From Actinomycetota bacterium (GTDB taxonomy: Bacteria; Actinomycetota; Actinomycetes; Actinomycetales; Microbacteriaceae), in NCBI GenBank assembly GCA_010028615.1, contig RHAS01000002.1, positions 1 to 20,778 on the forward strand: a DNA stretch of 20,778 nucleotides. The letters are read 5' to 3'. Positions 1 to 7,055 of the stretch are shown piece after piece; position 1 is the stretch's first letter, and every line of letters begins with the position of its first letter. The position numbers and the translations under genes were made by a program. The notes below the pieces were generated by a model, which saw only the letters and a list, made by a program, of their open reading frames with translations, did not search any database and had not been told where the DNA came from.

Positions 1-408
1 GCGCTGGCCGGGGCAAAAAAGCTCAACGAGGTCGGCACTGCGATCGAAAAGTTCATCTATTCGGCGGGACGCTACGGCATTCTCGAGGATTACATCGGCC
101 ACGGAATCGGTCGTTCGATGCACGAAGATCCACCGGTTTTCAACTACAAGACCCGTTTTTCTGGCCCAGAAGTTCAACCTGGCCTTTGCATCGCGATTGA
201 GCCGATGATCACCGCCGGCAGCCCCAAGGTGAAGGTGCTCGACGATGAGTGGACGGTCAGCGCCAAGGATGGCTCCGACTCGTCGCACTGGGAGCACAGC
301 ATCGCCGTTCACGAGCACGGCATCTGGGTTTTGACGGCTTGGGATGGGGGAGCCGCCGAGCTCGCCGCCTACGGCATCGTTCCAGTCGATCCGCGAAAGA
401 TTAATTAG
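1..408 (+). CDS. map: Type I methionine aminopeptidase, C-terminal part (5' end outside window)
   Basis: Removes the initiator methionine from nascent cytosolic proteins. The gene is cut by the left edge; frame 1 stays open from base 1 to the TAG at 406-408, giving 135 residues. Type I motifs are visible in order: GHGIGRSMHEDPP (the metal-ligand His and the substrate-pocket His), then CIAIEPMI (metal-ligand Glu), then WEHSIAVHEHG (last metal-ligand Glu). The internal ATG at 118 lies within the GHGIGRS-MHEDPP motif and so cannot be the true start. It precedes infA, as in many actinobacterial spc operons (secY-adk-map-infA). Sampled lines here are about 55-65% GC, richer than most of the window. 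Confidence 0.95.
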   Translation, partial: ALAGAKKLNEVGTAIEKFIYSAGRYGILEDYIGHGIGRSMHEDPPVFNYKTRFSGPEVQPGLCIAIEPMITAGSPKVKVLDDEWTVSAKDGSDSSHWEHSIAVHEHGIWVLTAWDGGAAELAAYGIVPVDPRKIN

Positions 409-452
409 CAAATTTCGCCGAATATCCGTAGGATTGAACTTCGGTGTTTCTA

Positions 453-490
453 CACGCAATCCCTAAATCAAGGTTTGGGTTTTTTGCGTG
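453..490 (+). terminator. Probable intrinsic terminator/attenuator between map and infA
   Basis: An inner stem of CCC(t)AAA (461-467) with TTTGGG (474-479) is followed by six T (480-485). An outer stem CACGCAA (453-459) with TTGCGTG (484-490) encloses it, so two alternative folds compete for the T tract. This suits termination after map or attenuation before infA. The inner stem is short and carries a bulge, so its strength is uncertain. Confidence 0.5.
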
Positions 491-492
491 CG

Positions 493-521
493 TTTGGAGC
501 GCCAAACCAGCAACGTAGATA
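493..521 (+). promoter_or_regulatory. Candidate infA promoter
   Basis: TTTGGA (493-498), a 17-base spacer and TAGATA (516-521) lie 9 bases before the infA ATG. GTTTGG-AGCG-CCAAAC (492-507) forms a 6-bp hairpin over the -35 half. If the boxes are real, the infA mRNA has almost no leader. The hexamers are only moderate matches. Confidence 0.3.
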
Positions 522-530
522 AGTGAGTTT

Positions 531-752
531 ATGGCCAACAAAGACGGTGTCATCGAGATCGAAGGCACAGTGGTTGAGGCTCTACCCAACGCAATGTTTC
601 GGGTTGAGCTGACCAACGGTCACAAAGTCCTTGCGCACATCTCCGGAAAGATGCGCCAGCACTACATCCGCATCCTCCCTGAGGACCGCGTGATCGTAGA
701 GCTCAGCACATACGACCTGACTCGTGGCCGCATCATCTACCGCTACAAGTAA
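531..752 (+). CDS. infA: Translation initiation factor IF-1
   Basis: IF-1 binds the A site of the 30S subunit during initiation. The 73-residue product is the standard family length and is a single OB-fold (S1-like) domain. Recognisable blocks are [18 protein letters not shown] near the start, [13 protein letters not shown] in the middle, and the ending [13 protein letters not shown]. The start ATG follows the SD-like AAGTGAG closely. It sits between map and rpmJ, its usual position, with 46 bases before rpmJ. Confidence 0.98.
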   Translation: MANKDGVIEIEGTVVEALPNAMFRVELTNGHKVLAHISGKMRQHYIRILPEDRVIVELSTYDLTRGRIIYRYK

Positions 753-798
753 AGACTTGAAAATCGGTTCGCAAGAACCCCAAACAGAAGTAAGAGAC

Positions 799-912
799 AT
801 GAAGGTTAACCCAAGCGTCAAGAAGATTTGCGACAAGTGCAAGGTCATCCGTCGCCACGGCCGCGTCATGGTGATCTGCGACAACCCACGTCACAAGCAG
901 CGCCAGGGCTAA
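799..912 (+). CDS. rpmJ: 50S ribosomal protein bL36
   Basis: A 37-residue ribosomal protein of the large subunit. Cys11, Cys14, Cys27 and His32 are all present, so this is the zinc-binding (C+) form of L36. The chosen ATG at 799 gives the canonical MKVNPSVKK start; upstream in-frame codons add nothing typical of the family. It follows infA, as usual in the alpha/spc region, and the next gene is rpsM after a 158-base leader. Confidence 0.97.
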   Translation: MKVNPSVKKICDKCKVIRRHGRVMVICDNPRHKQRQG

Positions 913-1070
913 ACGCTCTTCCACAGATTTACAACTGAATAGCAAAACAAGGCAACGCAACATCGAAGGCCGCAAAGCCCCAGATGTCACCTCCGGAGAA
1001 GGCCGGAGCCCAAGGTTCAAACCAAGGGATGCGCTGCTGAAGACCTTCTAAACAACAAGGAGAAATCCCA
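913..1070 (+). other. rpsM leader region with hairpins and repeated motif
   Basis: This 158-base gap has no convincing ORF. It holds ACTGAATAGCAAA (934-946), which recurs exactly at 1952-1964. A hairpin CTCCGG-AGAAGG-CCGGAG (991-1008) is followed by a duplicated CCAAGG (1010-1015 and 1022-1027) flanking GGTT-ca-AACC. A good Shine-Dalgarno, AAGGAG (1057-1062), stands 8 bases before rpsM. The layout fits a ribosomal-protein leader, but no known leader family was recognised. Confidence 0.4.
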
Positions 1071-1451
1071 ATGGCACGTGTTGCCGGAGCCGATATTCCA
1101 GACGCAAAACGCGTCGAAATCGCACTAACCTACGTTTACGGCATTGGTCGTACTCGCTCGGTTCAGATTCTGACCGAAACCAAGATCGACAAGAACATCC
1201 GCGTCAAGGACTTGACCGATGACCAGCTCGTCGCAATCCGTGACTACATCGAAGGCAACTACAAAGTTGAGGGTGACCTCCGCCGCGATGTAGCAGCCGA
1301 CATTCGCCGCAAGGTTGAGATCGGTTCATACGAAGGTATTCGTCACCGTAAGGGACTACCTGTTCGTGGTCAGCGCACCAAGACTAATGCTCGCACTCGT
1401 AAGGGTCCGAAGCGCACTGTGGCCGGTAAGAAGAAGGCGGCACGTAAGTAG
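1071..1451 (+). CDS. rpsM: 30S ribosomal protein uS13
   Basis: A head-domain protein of the 30S subunit that contacts the 50S subunit and P-site tRNA. The 126 residues match actinobacterial S13. [20 protein letters not shown] at the N-terminus leads into the YGIGRTRS helix-hairpin-helix block. The [20 protein letters not shown] block is near the C-terminus, with a basic lysine/arginine-rich tail. The ATG has AAGGAG 8 bases upstream. It is followed by rpsK after 45 bases and is probably co-transcribed with it. Confidence 0.98.
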   Translation: MARVAGADIPDAKRVEIALTYVYGIGRTRSVQILTETKIDKNIRVKDLTDDQLVAIRDYIEGNYKVEGDLRRDVAADIRRKVEIGSYEGIRHRKGLPVRGQRTKTNARTRKGPKRTVAGKKKAARK

Positions 1452-1496
1452 CATTAGCTATTTTCGTCTGACTAGAAAAGACTTAGGAGAAAACTC

Positions 1497-1907
1497 ATGG
1501 CAGCACCAAAGGCAAAGGCAACGACAACTGCTCGTAAGCCTCGTCGTAAAGAAAAGAAGAACGTTACCCACGGTCAAGCACACATCAAGAGCACCTTCAA
1601 CAACACCATTGTTTCAATCACTGATTCAACCGGTGCGGTTATTTCATGGTCCTCTTCAGGTGACGTTGGCTTCAAGGGTTCGCGTAAGTCAACTCCATTC
1701 GCCGCTCAGATGGCTGCAGAAGCTGCAGCCCGTAAGGCTCAGGAGCACGGTTTGAAGAAGGTTGATGTTTTCGTCAAGGGTCCAGGCTCTGGTCGTGAAA
1801 CTGCAATTCGTTCACTTCAGGCAGCCGGCCTAGAAGTTGGTTCGATCTCAGATGTGACCCCACAAGCTCACAATGGATGTCGTCCACCAAAGCGTCGCCG
1901 CCTCTAA
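1497..1907 (+). CDS. rpsK: 30S ribosomal protein uS11
   Basis: A platform protein of the 30S subunit near the mRNA exit. The 136-residue product shows the S11 core: [55 protein letters not shown] and the ending [11 protein letters not shown]. The N-terminal 20 residues are the usual basic extension. The start has TTAGGAG upstream. rpsD, which often follows rpsK, is absent; a structured 108-base gap and rpoA follow instead. Confidence 0.98.
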   Translation: MAAPKAKATTTARKPRRKEKKNVTHGQAHIKSTFNNTIVSITDSTGAVISWSSSGDVGFKGSRKSTPFAAQMAAEAAARKAQEHGLKKVDVFVKGPGSGRETAIRSLQAAGLEVGSISDVTPQAHNGCRPPKRRRL

Positions 1908-1937
1908 TTTTTGCAACAACTTAGATAACTGAATACA

Positions 1938-1961
1938 GCTATTTAGTGGCCACTGAATAGC
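1938..1961 (+). promoter_or_regulatory. Hairpin in rpsK-rpoA leader
   Basis: GCTATTTAGT (1938-1947) pairs with ACTGAATAGC (1952-1961) through 10 pairs, one of them U-G, closing a GGCC loop. The 3' arm is part of the 13-base motif also found before rpsM (934-946). There is no T tract, so this looks like a protein-binding, processing or attenuation element rather than a terminator. The role is inferred only. Confidence 0.45.
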
Positions 1962-2015
1962 AAACCTCAATAAACGAGGCATCAAATAGCGGATGTCTCA
2001 ATGAAAGGAAACACA

Positions 2016-2948
2016 GTGCTAATTGCACAGACACCAGTTCTGCACGAAGAGATTGACAGCAATTTCCCTAACCGCGCCAGATTCACTCTAGATCCACTAG
2101 AGCCAGGCTTCGGTTACACCCTAGGTAACTCACTTCGCCGCACCCTGCTCTCCTCGATTCCAGGAGCTGCAGTTACCAGCATCAGAATTGCAGGCATCAG
2201 CCACGAATTCGGACCGATTTCAGGTGTGAAGGAAGATGTTACGGAATTGATTTTGAGTGTTGGTGAGGTTAAGGCTGGAGACATCACTGTTGATTCGACA
2301 GTTACCATTCACAACCCAGAGCTAGTACTAGCCACCGTTAACAAGGGCAGCCTAGAGATGTGGTTGACCATTGAAGCTGGTCGTGGATACGTTCAAGCTT
2401 CACAGAATCGTCAGCCAGATATGGCTAACAACGGAATCATTCCGGTTGACTCAATTTATTCACCAGTACTAAAGGTTTCTTACCGCGTTGAGGCAACTCG
2501 TGCCGGTGAGTTCACCAACTTCGACAAGTTGATTGTTGATGTTGAGACCAAGCCTTCAATCTCACCTCGTGAAGCAATCGCTTCTGCAGGTAAGACTCTG
2601 GTTAACCTGTTTGGTTTGGCTGCTGCTCTTGATGAGAATGCCGAAGGTATCGACCTACCGGCAACTGATCTAGTTGTTGATCTGCCACCAGCATTGGCTA
2701 AGCCAATCGAGGAACTGGACCTAACCGTTCGTTCATACAACTGCCTAAAGCGCGAGGGTATCAACACCGTGAGTGAATTGATCAACCTAACCGAAGAGCA
2801 GCTGATGAACATCCGTAACTTTGGTAGCAAGTCTGTTGACGAGGTCCGCGACAAGCTAACCTCGATGGGACTTCGCTTCCGCGATGCAGTGCCAGGCTTT
2901 GACGCTGCATACTTCAGCTCAAGTTTTGACCAGGACGACAGAGCCTAA
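2016..2948 (+). CDS. rpoA: DNA-directed RNA polymerase subunit alpha
   Basis: The alpha subunit dimerises to start RNA polymerase assembly and contacts UP elements and activators. The N-terminal domain shows [20 protein letters not shown] and the assembly surfaces. The C-terminal domain shows [17 protein letters not shown], including the DNA-contacting arginine, then the [13 protein letters not shown] helix-hairpin-helix. GTG 2016 is preferred (MLIAQ start, 310 residues) because AGGA sits 6 bases before it. The in-frame ATG at 2001 would add five residues, lacks a clear ribosome site and itself overlaps the SD of the GTG. It is followed closely by rplQ. Confidence 0.96.
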   Translation: MLIAQTPVLHEEIDSNFPNRARFTLDPLEPGFGYTLGNSLRRTLLSSIPGAAVTSIRIAGISHEFGPISGVKEDVTELILSVGEVKAGDITVDSTVTIHNPELVLATVNKGSLEMWLTIEAGRGYVQASQNRQPDMANNGIIPVDSIYSPVLKVSYRVEATRAGEFTNFDKLIVDVETKPSISPREAIASAGKTLVNLFGLAAALDENAEGIDLPATDLVVDLPPALAKPIEELDLTVRSYNCLKREGINTVSELINLTEEQLMNIRNFGSKSVDEVRDKLTSMGLRFRDAVPGFDAAYFSSSFDQDDRA

Positions 2949-2981
2949 ATAGGGCTTTAGAAAAGTAAGAGGAGAAATAAA

Positions 2982-3719
2982 ATGCCACGCCCAACAAAGG
3001 GTCCTCGTCTAGGAGGCAGTCCAGCCCACGAGCGTATGCTGCTAAACAACCTTGCCGCATCGCTATTTACCCACAAGGCTGTTACCACCACAGAGACCAA
3101 GGCTAAGCGCGTTCAACCAGTCGCCGAGAAGCTAGTTACCCTAGCTAAGCGCGGCGATCTGCACGCTCGTCGTCAGGTTATGGCCGACATCTCAGATAAG
3201 AATGTTGTCCACGAACTATTTGCCAACATTGCCCCTCAGGTACTTGAGCGTAAAGGTGGATACACCAGAATCACCAAGCTTGGTTTCCGCAAGGGCGACA
3301 ATGCTCCAATGGCGCTAATTGAATTAGTGCTTGAGCCAGTTGTTGCAAAACCAGCCAAGGCTAAGCCTAAGGTTGCCGATGCAGTTAAGGCAGCTCCAGT
3401 AGCTGCAGCCGCTGCTGTTGCTGAGGAAGTTGCAACTCCAGCTGAAACCATCGTCGAAGAAGAAGCAGTAGTTGCTGAGGCTCTAGGCGAAGAAGCTTTA
3501 ACTGAGCAGGCTGCAGATGTGCAGGAGGAAGTTGTTGCCGAGGCTGTTGCTGAAGCAGTAGCAGAGGAAGCTGCAACTTCTGAAGAGGCTCCAGTTTCTG
3601 AGGAAGCACCGGCAGTTGCAGAAGAGGCTGCTGCAAGCGAAGAAGCACCGGCTTCTGAGGAGGCACCTGCTTCTGAAGAGGCACCTGCTTCTGAAGAGAC
3701 CAAGCCTGAAGAAGCTTAG
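2982..3719 (+). CDS. rplQ: 50S ribosomal protein bL17 with long acidic C-terminal tail
   Basis: bL17 lies near the peptide exit tunnel of the 50S subunit. Residues 1-120 form a complete L17 domain ([50 protein letters not shown]). Residues 121-140 are a Lys/Ala/Pro linker. From about 141 to 245 the protein is almost only Ala, Glu, Val, Ser, Pro and Thr, ending in six-residue ASEEAP repeats. Core L17 is about 120 residues; actinobacterial forms often carry extensions, but this one doubles the protein. AGAGGAG precedes the ATG. The frame is open throughout, so the tail is real coding sequence. Confidence 0.96.
   Translation: MPRPTKGPRLGGSPAHERMLLNNLAASLFTHKAVTTTETKAKRVQPVAEKLVTLAKRGDLHARRQVMADISDKNVVHELFANIAPQVLERKGGYTRITKLGFRKGDNAPMALIELVLEPVVAKPAKAKPKVADAVKAAPVAAAAAVAEEVATPAETIVEEEAVVAEALGEEALTEQAADVQEEVVAEAVAEAVAEEAATSEEAPVSEEAPAVAEEAAASEEAPASEEAPASEEAPASEETKPEEA
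3633..3704 (+). repeat. 18-base tandem repeat in the rplQ tail
   Basis: Four in-frame 18-base units at 3633, 3651, 3669 and 3687 encode [18 protein letters not shown] and ASEETK. Units two and three differ by one base, and the first has diverged more in third positions. The identity at DNA level suggests slippage-driven unit gain or loss. Confidence 0.85.
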
Positions 3720-3744
3720 AGTTTTTAGCTAGAAAAGAAAGATC

Positions 3745-4611
3745 ATGAAAAAAGCCGTTGGCCCTAAAGCCGACGGCTTTCTTCGTTACCGGATTGACTT
3801 AGCCTACGAGGGAACTGATTTTGCCGGTTGGGCAAAACAACCTGGGCTTAGGACAGTTCAAGGTGTATTTCTTAGTGCACTCGAACTGATCTTTGGTAAA
3901 TCTGAAGATGATTTCGCCATGCGAGTAGCTGGCCGAACTGATGCTGGGGTTCACGCGGAGAGTCAAGTTGTCCATATTGATCTTCTTCCCGAGCAACTAA
4001 AACGCCTTGGTAGACCAGGCAACACAGTGGCTAGGTTGAATTCGCTTTTGCCTAAGGAAATTCGAGTAATGGATTTCTCATTAGCGCCGGCAGGCTTCGA
4101 TGCCAGATTCTCGGCCAGCTTTAGAAGATATCGCTACCGAATCGCCGATTCGGTAAGCGGTTGGAATCCGCTCTATGGCAGGACACTACTCTGGGTCAAC
4201 TTTGAGTTGGATACTGCCAGAATGCGCCAGGCCGGCGAGCATTTTGTCGGCCTTCATGATTTTGCAGCTTTTAGTAAGCCTCGGGCTAAGGCCACAGCCA
4301 TCAGAGAGCTAAAGGTGCTAAAGGTTTCAAGAGATAAGCAATTTGGCAATGTTGTTGAAGTTGAGCTAATTGCCGATGCCTTTGCCCACAACATGGTCAG
4401 ATCCATTGTCGGTGCCCTAATCAAGGTTGGGGCTGGCCGGGCAGAGCCCAAAGATGTTGCCAAAGCGCTCAAATCTCGCTCAAGAAGCCACGGTTTTAAG
4501 GTGGTCGGGCCAGAGGGTTTGAGCCTCATTGAGGTTGGCTATCCCGCTAAAAAGGATCTAGGCAAACAGGCCGAAAAAGCCCGAAATATGCGCTCGCTAG
4601 AGGACCAGTAG
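3745..4611 (+). CDS. truA: tRNA pseudouridine(38-40) synthase
   Basis: Isomerises uridine to pseudouridine at positions 38-40 in the anticodon stem-loop of many tRNAs. The 288-residue product shows YRIDLAYEGTDFAGWAKQPG at the N-terminus, then AGRTDAGVHA with the catalytic aspartate at D66. Later come RRYRYRI, LHDFAAFSK and the C-terminal HNMVRSIVGALIKVG. ATG 3745 is the only ATG, GTG or TTG before the conserved domain, so the start is secure even though a strong hairpin overlaps it. The gene follows rplQ by 25 bases, as in many bacteria. Confidence 0.97.
   Translation: MKKAVGPKADGFLRYRIDLAYEGTDFAGWAKQPGLRTVQGVFLSALELIFGKSEDDFAMRVAGRTDAGVHAESQVVHIDLLPEQLKRLGRPGNTVARLNSLLPKEIRVMDFSLAPAGFDARFSASFRRYRYRIADSVSGWNPLYGRTLLWVNFELDTARMRQAGEHFVGLHDFAAFSKPRAKATAIRELKVLKVSRDKQFGNVVEVELIADAFAHNMVRSIVGALIKVGAGRAEPKDVAKALKSRSRSHGFKVVGPEGLSLIEVGYPAKKDLGKQAEKARNMRSLEDQ
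3751..3780 (+). terminator. Terminator-like hairpin inside the first codons of truA
   Basis: Bases 3751-3762 pair with 3769-3780 in a 12-bp stem (one G-U) around a six-base loop, CCTAAA. Six A (3748-3753) run into the 5' arm, and TTTCTTCGTT starts at the end of the 3' arm. It begins only three bases after the truA ATG. It probably ends the rplQ transcript and may limit truA expression. Confidence 0.6.
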
Positions 4612-4624
4612 GGCTTATTGGCAC

Positions 4625-4654
4625 TTGCACTGGCTAGGCTTTTCGGGCTAAACT
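4625..4654 (+). promoter_or_regulatory. Candidate rplM-rpsI promoter
   Basis: TTGCAC (4625-4630), an 18-base spacer and TAAACT (4649-4654) form a good actinobacterial sigma-70-type promoter. Transcription would begin near 4661, leaving a leader of about 75 bases before rplM. It gives the L13-S9 pair a transcription unit separate from truA. Confidence 0.6.
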
Positions 4655-4687
4655 TGACCCTTGGTGCCTGAACTAAAGGGCAATCCT

Positions 4688-4703
4688 GATGGATTTATCC
4701 ATC
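4688..4703 (+). promoter_or_regulatory. Leader hairpin before rplM
   Basis: GATGGA-TTTA-TCCATC is a perfect 6-bp stem with a four-base loop, roughly 27 bases after the predicted transcription start. L13 operons in other bacteria can be autoregulated through leader RNA, but I do not recognise a named leader family here. Confidence 0.35.
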
Positions 4704-4735
4704 GTCAATCGTAAAGAAAAAGAAAGCATTTTAGC

Positions 4736-5179
4736 GTGCGTACATATACACCGAAGGCTCACGAGCTGCAGAACAACTGGCTCGTCATCGACGCCACTGA
4801 TGTAGTTTTGGGTCGTTTGGCTTCAACTGCAGCTGCACTTCTGCGCGGCAAGCACAAGCCAACCTTTGCTCCACACATGGACAACGGCGACTACGTAGTG
4901 ATCATCAACGCAGACAAGGTAGCTCTTACCGGCACCAAGTTGCAAAAGAAGAACGCTTACCGTCACTCTGGTTACCCAGGTGGTCTTACCGCAACTACCT
5001 ATGCAGAACTTTTGGAGAAGTCACCTGAGAAAGCTGTTGAAAAAGCTATTCGCGGCATGCTTCCTAAGAACACCCTTGGTCGCGATCAGCTTGCCAAGCT
5101 AAAGGTTTACCGCGGTGCAGAACACCCACACGCTGCACAGTCACCGAAGACTTATGTAATTGGACAGGTAGCGCAGTAA
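4736..5179 (+). CDS. rplM: 50S ribosomal protein uL13
   Basis: An early-assembly protein of the large subunit. The 147-residue product begins [20 protein letters not shown] and continues [50 protein letters not shown] and [14 protein letters not shown], all standard L13 blocks. The start is GTG at 4736 with AGAAAG nine bases upstream. It is 18 bases ahead of rpsI, the usual two-gene unit. Confidence 0.98.
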   Translation: MRTYTPKAHELQNNWLVIDATDVVLGRLASTAAALLRGKHKPTFAPHMDNGDYVVIINADKVALTGTKLQKKNAYRHSGYPGGLTATTYAELLEKSPEKAVEKAIRGMLPKNTLGRDQLAKLKVYRGAEHPHAAQSPKTYVIGQVAQ

Positions 5180-5197
5180 TCGCGCAGAAAGATAAAC

Positions 5198-5665
5198 ATG
5201 CCAACTAAGAAAACTGTAGAAGCTACCGAGTACTCAACCGAGAGCAAGGCTCCGGCAAAAGCTAAGGGAACTCTTTCTGTGCCAGGTGCTGGTCTTGGTC
5301 GTCGTAAAGAAGCGATCGCTCGTGTTCGTATTAAGCCAGGCACCGGTGCCATCAAAGTTAATGGTCGCGATCTAGCCGACTACTTCCCAAACAAATTGCA
5401 CCAGCAGCTAATCACCGACCCGTTCAAGGTTTTGGGATTGCAGGATTCTTACGATGTAATTGCACGTATCCAAGGTGGTGGAGTTGCCGGTCAGGCTGGA
5501 GCGCTGCGCCTAGGTATTTCACGTGCACTAAATGAAATTGACCGCGACAACAACCGTCCAGCTTTGAAGAAGGCAGGCTTTCTATCTCGCGATGCTCGTG
5601 TTATCGAGCGCAAGAAGGCCGGTCTAAAGAAGGCACGTAAGGCTTCGCAGTTCTCTAAGCGTTAA
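5198..5665 (+). CDS. rpsI: 30S ribosomal protein uS9
   Basis: S9 places its C-terminal tail in the P site of the 30S subunit. The 155-residue product has an N-terminal extension of about 34 residues before the conserved [17 protein letters not shown]. It continues [13 protein letters not shown] and [19 protein letters not shown], with the ending [10 protein letters not shown] that contacts tRNA. The extension is typical of actinobacterial S9. It follows rplM directly and shares its promoter; glmM starts 35 bases later. Confidence 0.98.
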   Translation: MPTKKTVEATEYSTESKAPAKAKGTLSVPGAGLGRRKEAIARVRIKPGTGAIKVNGRDLADYFPNKLHQQLITDPFKVLGLQDSYDVIARIQGGGVAGQAGALRLGISRALNEIDRDNNRPALKKAGFLSRDARVIERKKAGLKKARKASQFSKR

Positions 5666-5688
5666 GAACGCTTCGAGCATTGCTCGGA

Positions 5689-5694
5689 TAATCT
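5689..5694 (+). promoter_or_regulatory. glmM -10 box, probable leaderless start
   Basis: TAATCT fits TANNNT and ends six bases before the glmM ATG, so transcription would start at or beside the start codon. CGAGC-ATT-GCTCG (5674-5686) lies just upstream in the spacer region. There is no clear -35 and no Shine-Dalgarno. Confidence 0.5.
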
Positions 5695-5700
5695 AAGACC

Positions 5701-7047
5701 ATGGCCCGCTTGTTTGGTACCGATGGTGTTCGTGGAGTTGCAGGTCGCGATTTGACCGTTTCCTTCGCAATCAAATTAGCTCAGGCTGCAGCTATTGTTT
5801 TAGCTGAAACTGCCCGCATGGAAGGTAGAAGACCGACCGCAGTTATTGGTCGTGACCCAAGAATCTCTGGAGAATACCTAGCCGCTGCAGTAGCTTCAGG
5901 ACTTGCTTCATCTGGTGTCGATGTATTTGATGCCGGGGTCATTCCAACACCAGCCACTGCTTTTTTGACTGCGGACATAAAAGCTGATTTCGGTGTGATG
6001 ATTTCTGCTTCACATAATCCAGCTCCAGATAACGGCATCAAGTTTTTTGCCTTTGGTGGCCACAAACTCCCAGATGATGTTGAAGATGCCATTGAGGCCG
6101 CCATGGAACTACCGGCGCTATCGCCAATTGGCGATCAGGTCGGTAAAGTTCAGCGCTTTGCCGATGCCGAAGATCGCTATCTGGTGCACCTGCTCGGTGC
6201 TTTACCTAATTCGCTAAACGGGTTAAAAATTGTCATTGACTGCGCTCACGGTGCCGCCTCGGCAATATCCCCTCAGGTCTTTGCTGACTCAGGTGCCAAG
6301 GTCGTGGTTATTGGTAATGACCCCGACGGCTTTAACATCAATGCCGGTTACGGTTCAACAAACATGAGCGCATTACAATCAGCCGTCTTAGAAAATGAAG
6401 CCGATATGGGCTTTGCCCACGATGGCGATGCCGATAGGTGTCTAGCCGTTGATCACACCGGGGCCATAGTCGATGGTGATCAACTGATGGTGATTTTGGC
6501 TCTGGCTTTGAAACAGCGCGGCGAATTGGCAAGAAATACTCTGGTGGCAACCGTGATGAGTAATCTCGGATTGAGATTAGCCATGCAGCAAGCAGATATC
6601 GACCTGATTGAAACTAAAGTCGGTGACCGCTATGTTTTAGAACAAATCCGCGAAGGTGGATATAGCTTGGGCGGTGAACAATCAGGACACATTATCTTTA
6701 GTCGATATGCCACCACCGGTGATGGCATCCTCACAGCACTTCTGGTTGCGGCCGAAGTTAATCGAAGCGGTAAGAGCCTTAGAGAACTAGCTAGCCAGAT
6801 GACCTGCTACCCGCAGGTACTAGTAAATGTGAAAAATGTCGATCGATCTAGGGTAGACAGCGATCAAGGGCTTCAAGAGATAGTCAGCCTTGCATCAAGC
6901 GAGCTAGGAGATTCTGGCAGAGTGCTCCTTCGTGCCTCTGGAACAGAGAATCTAGTTAGAGTGATGGTTGAAGCTAGCGATGAGGGTACCGCACATTCTT
7001 GGGCAGACCGGATTGCACGGGTAGTGGAGAAAAATCTAAGTCTTTAG
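5701..7047 (+). CDS. glmM: Phosphoglucosamine mutase
   Basis: Converts glucosamine-6-phosphate to glucosamine-1-phosphate on the route to UDP-GlcNAc for peptidoglycan. The 448-residue length is standard. The N-terminus carries [11 protein letters not shown]. The phosphoserine loop ISASHNP puts the active serine at S104. The magnesium site DGDADR is at 241-246, GGEQSGHII is the sugar-binding loop, and [14 protein letters not shown] is the phosphate-binding C-terminal domain. ATG 5701 gives the family N-terminus exactly. The next enzyme's substrate supplier, glmS, is nearby but separated by reverse-strand coaA; the stop codons of glmM and coaA overlap. Confidence 0.98.
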   Translation: MARLFGTDGVRGVAGRDLTVSFAIKLAQAAAIVLAETARMEGRRPTAVIGRDPRISGEYLAAAVASGLASSGVDVFDAGVIPTPATAFLTADIKADFGVMISASHNPAPDNGIKFFAFGGHKLPDDVEDAIEAAMELPALSPIGDQVGKVQRFADAEDRYLVHLLGALPNSLNGLKIVIDCAHGAASAISPQVFADSGAKVVVIGNDPDGFNINAGYGSTNMSALQSAVLENEADMGFAHDGDADRCLAVDHTGAIVDGDQLMVILALALKQRGELARNTLVATVMSNLGLRLAMQQADIDLIETKVGDRYVLEQIREGGYSLGGEQSGHIIFSRYATTGDGILTALLVAAEVNRSGKSLRELASQMTCYPQVLVNVKNVDRSRVDSDQGLQEIVSLASSELGDSGRVLLRASGTENLVRVMVEASDEGTAHSWADRIARVVEKNLSL

Positions 7048-7055
7048 ATTTTTCT
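7028..7055. terminator. Palindromic bidirectional terminator over convergent stop codons
   Basis: AGAAAAATCTAA (7028-7039) and TTAGATTTTTCT (7044-7055) are perfect 12-bp complements around a GTCT loop. Because of symmetry each strand has an A tract before and a T tract after the stem. It covers both the glmM TAG and the coaA TAA. The stem has only four G-C pairs, so efficiency is uncertain. Confidence 0.55.

Noticed and set aside
1315..1755. Open frame of 146 codons overlapping rpsM and rpsK
   Set aside because: It is another frame of two certain ribosomal genes, with Arg/Val/Ser-rich shadow composition.
3236..3703. Long reverse-strand open frames opposite the rplQ tail (Ser/Ala-rich and Pro/Leu/Gln-rich)
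   Set aside because: They mirror the Ala/Glu repeat codons of rplQ; low-complexity composition and no start signals mark them as shadows.
1473..3740. Recurrent TAGAAAAG shortly before rpsK, rplQ and truA
   Set aside because: Probably ordinary A-rich sequence near ribosome-binding sites; positions relative to the starts differ.
4578..4649. Exact 9-base inverted repeat AGCCCGAAA / TTTCGGGCT between the truA end and the rplM promoter
   Set aside because: The arms are 54 bases apart and the right arm is promoter spacer; no mechanism is supported.
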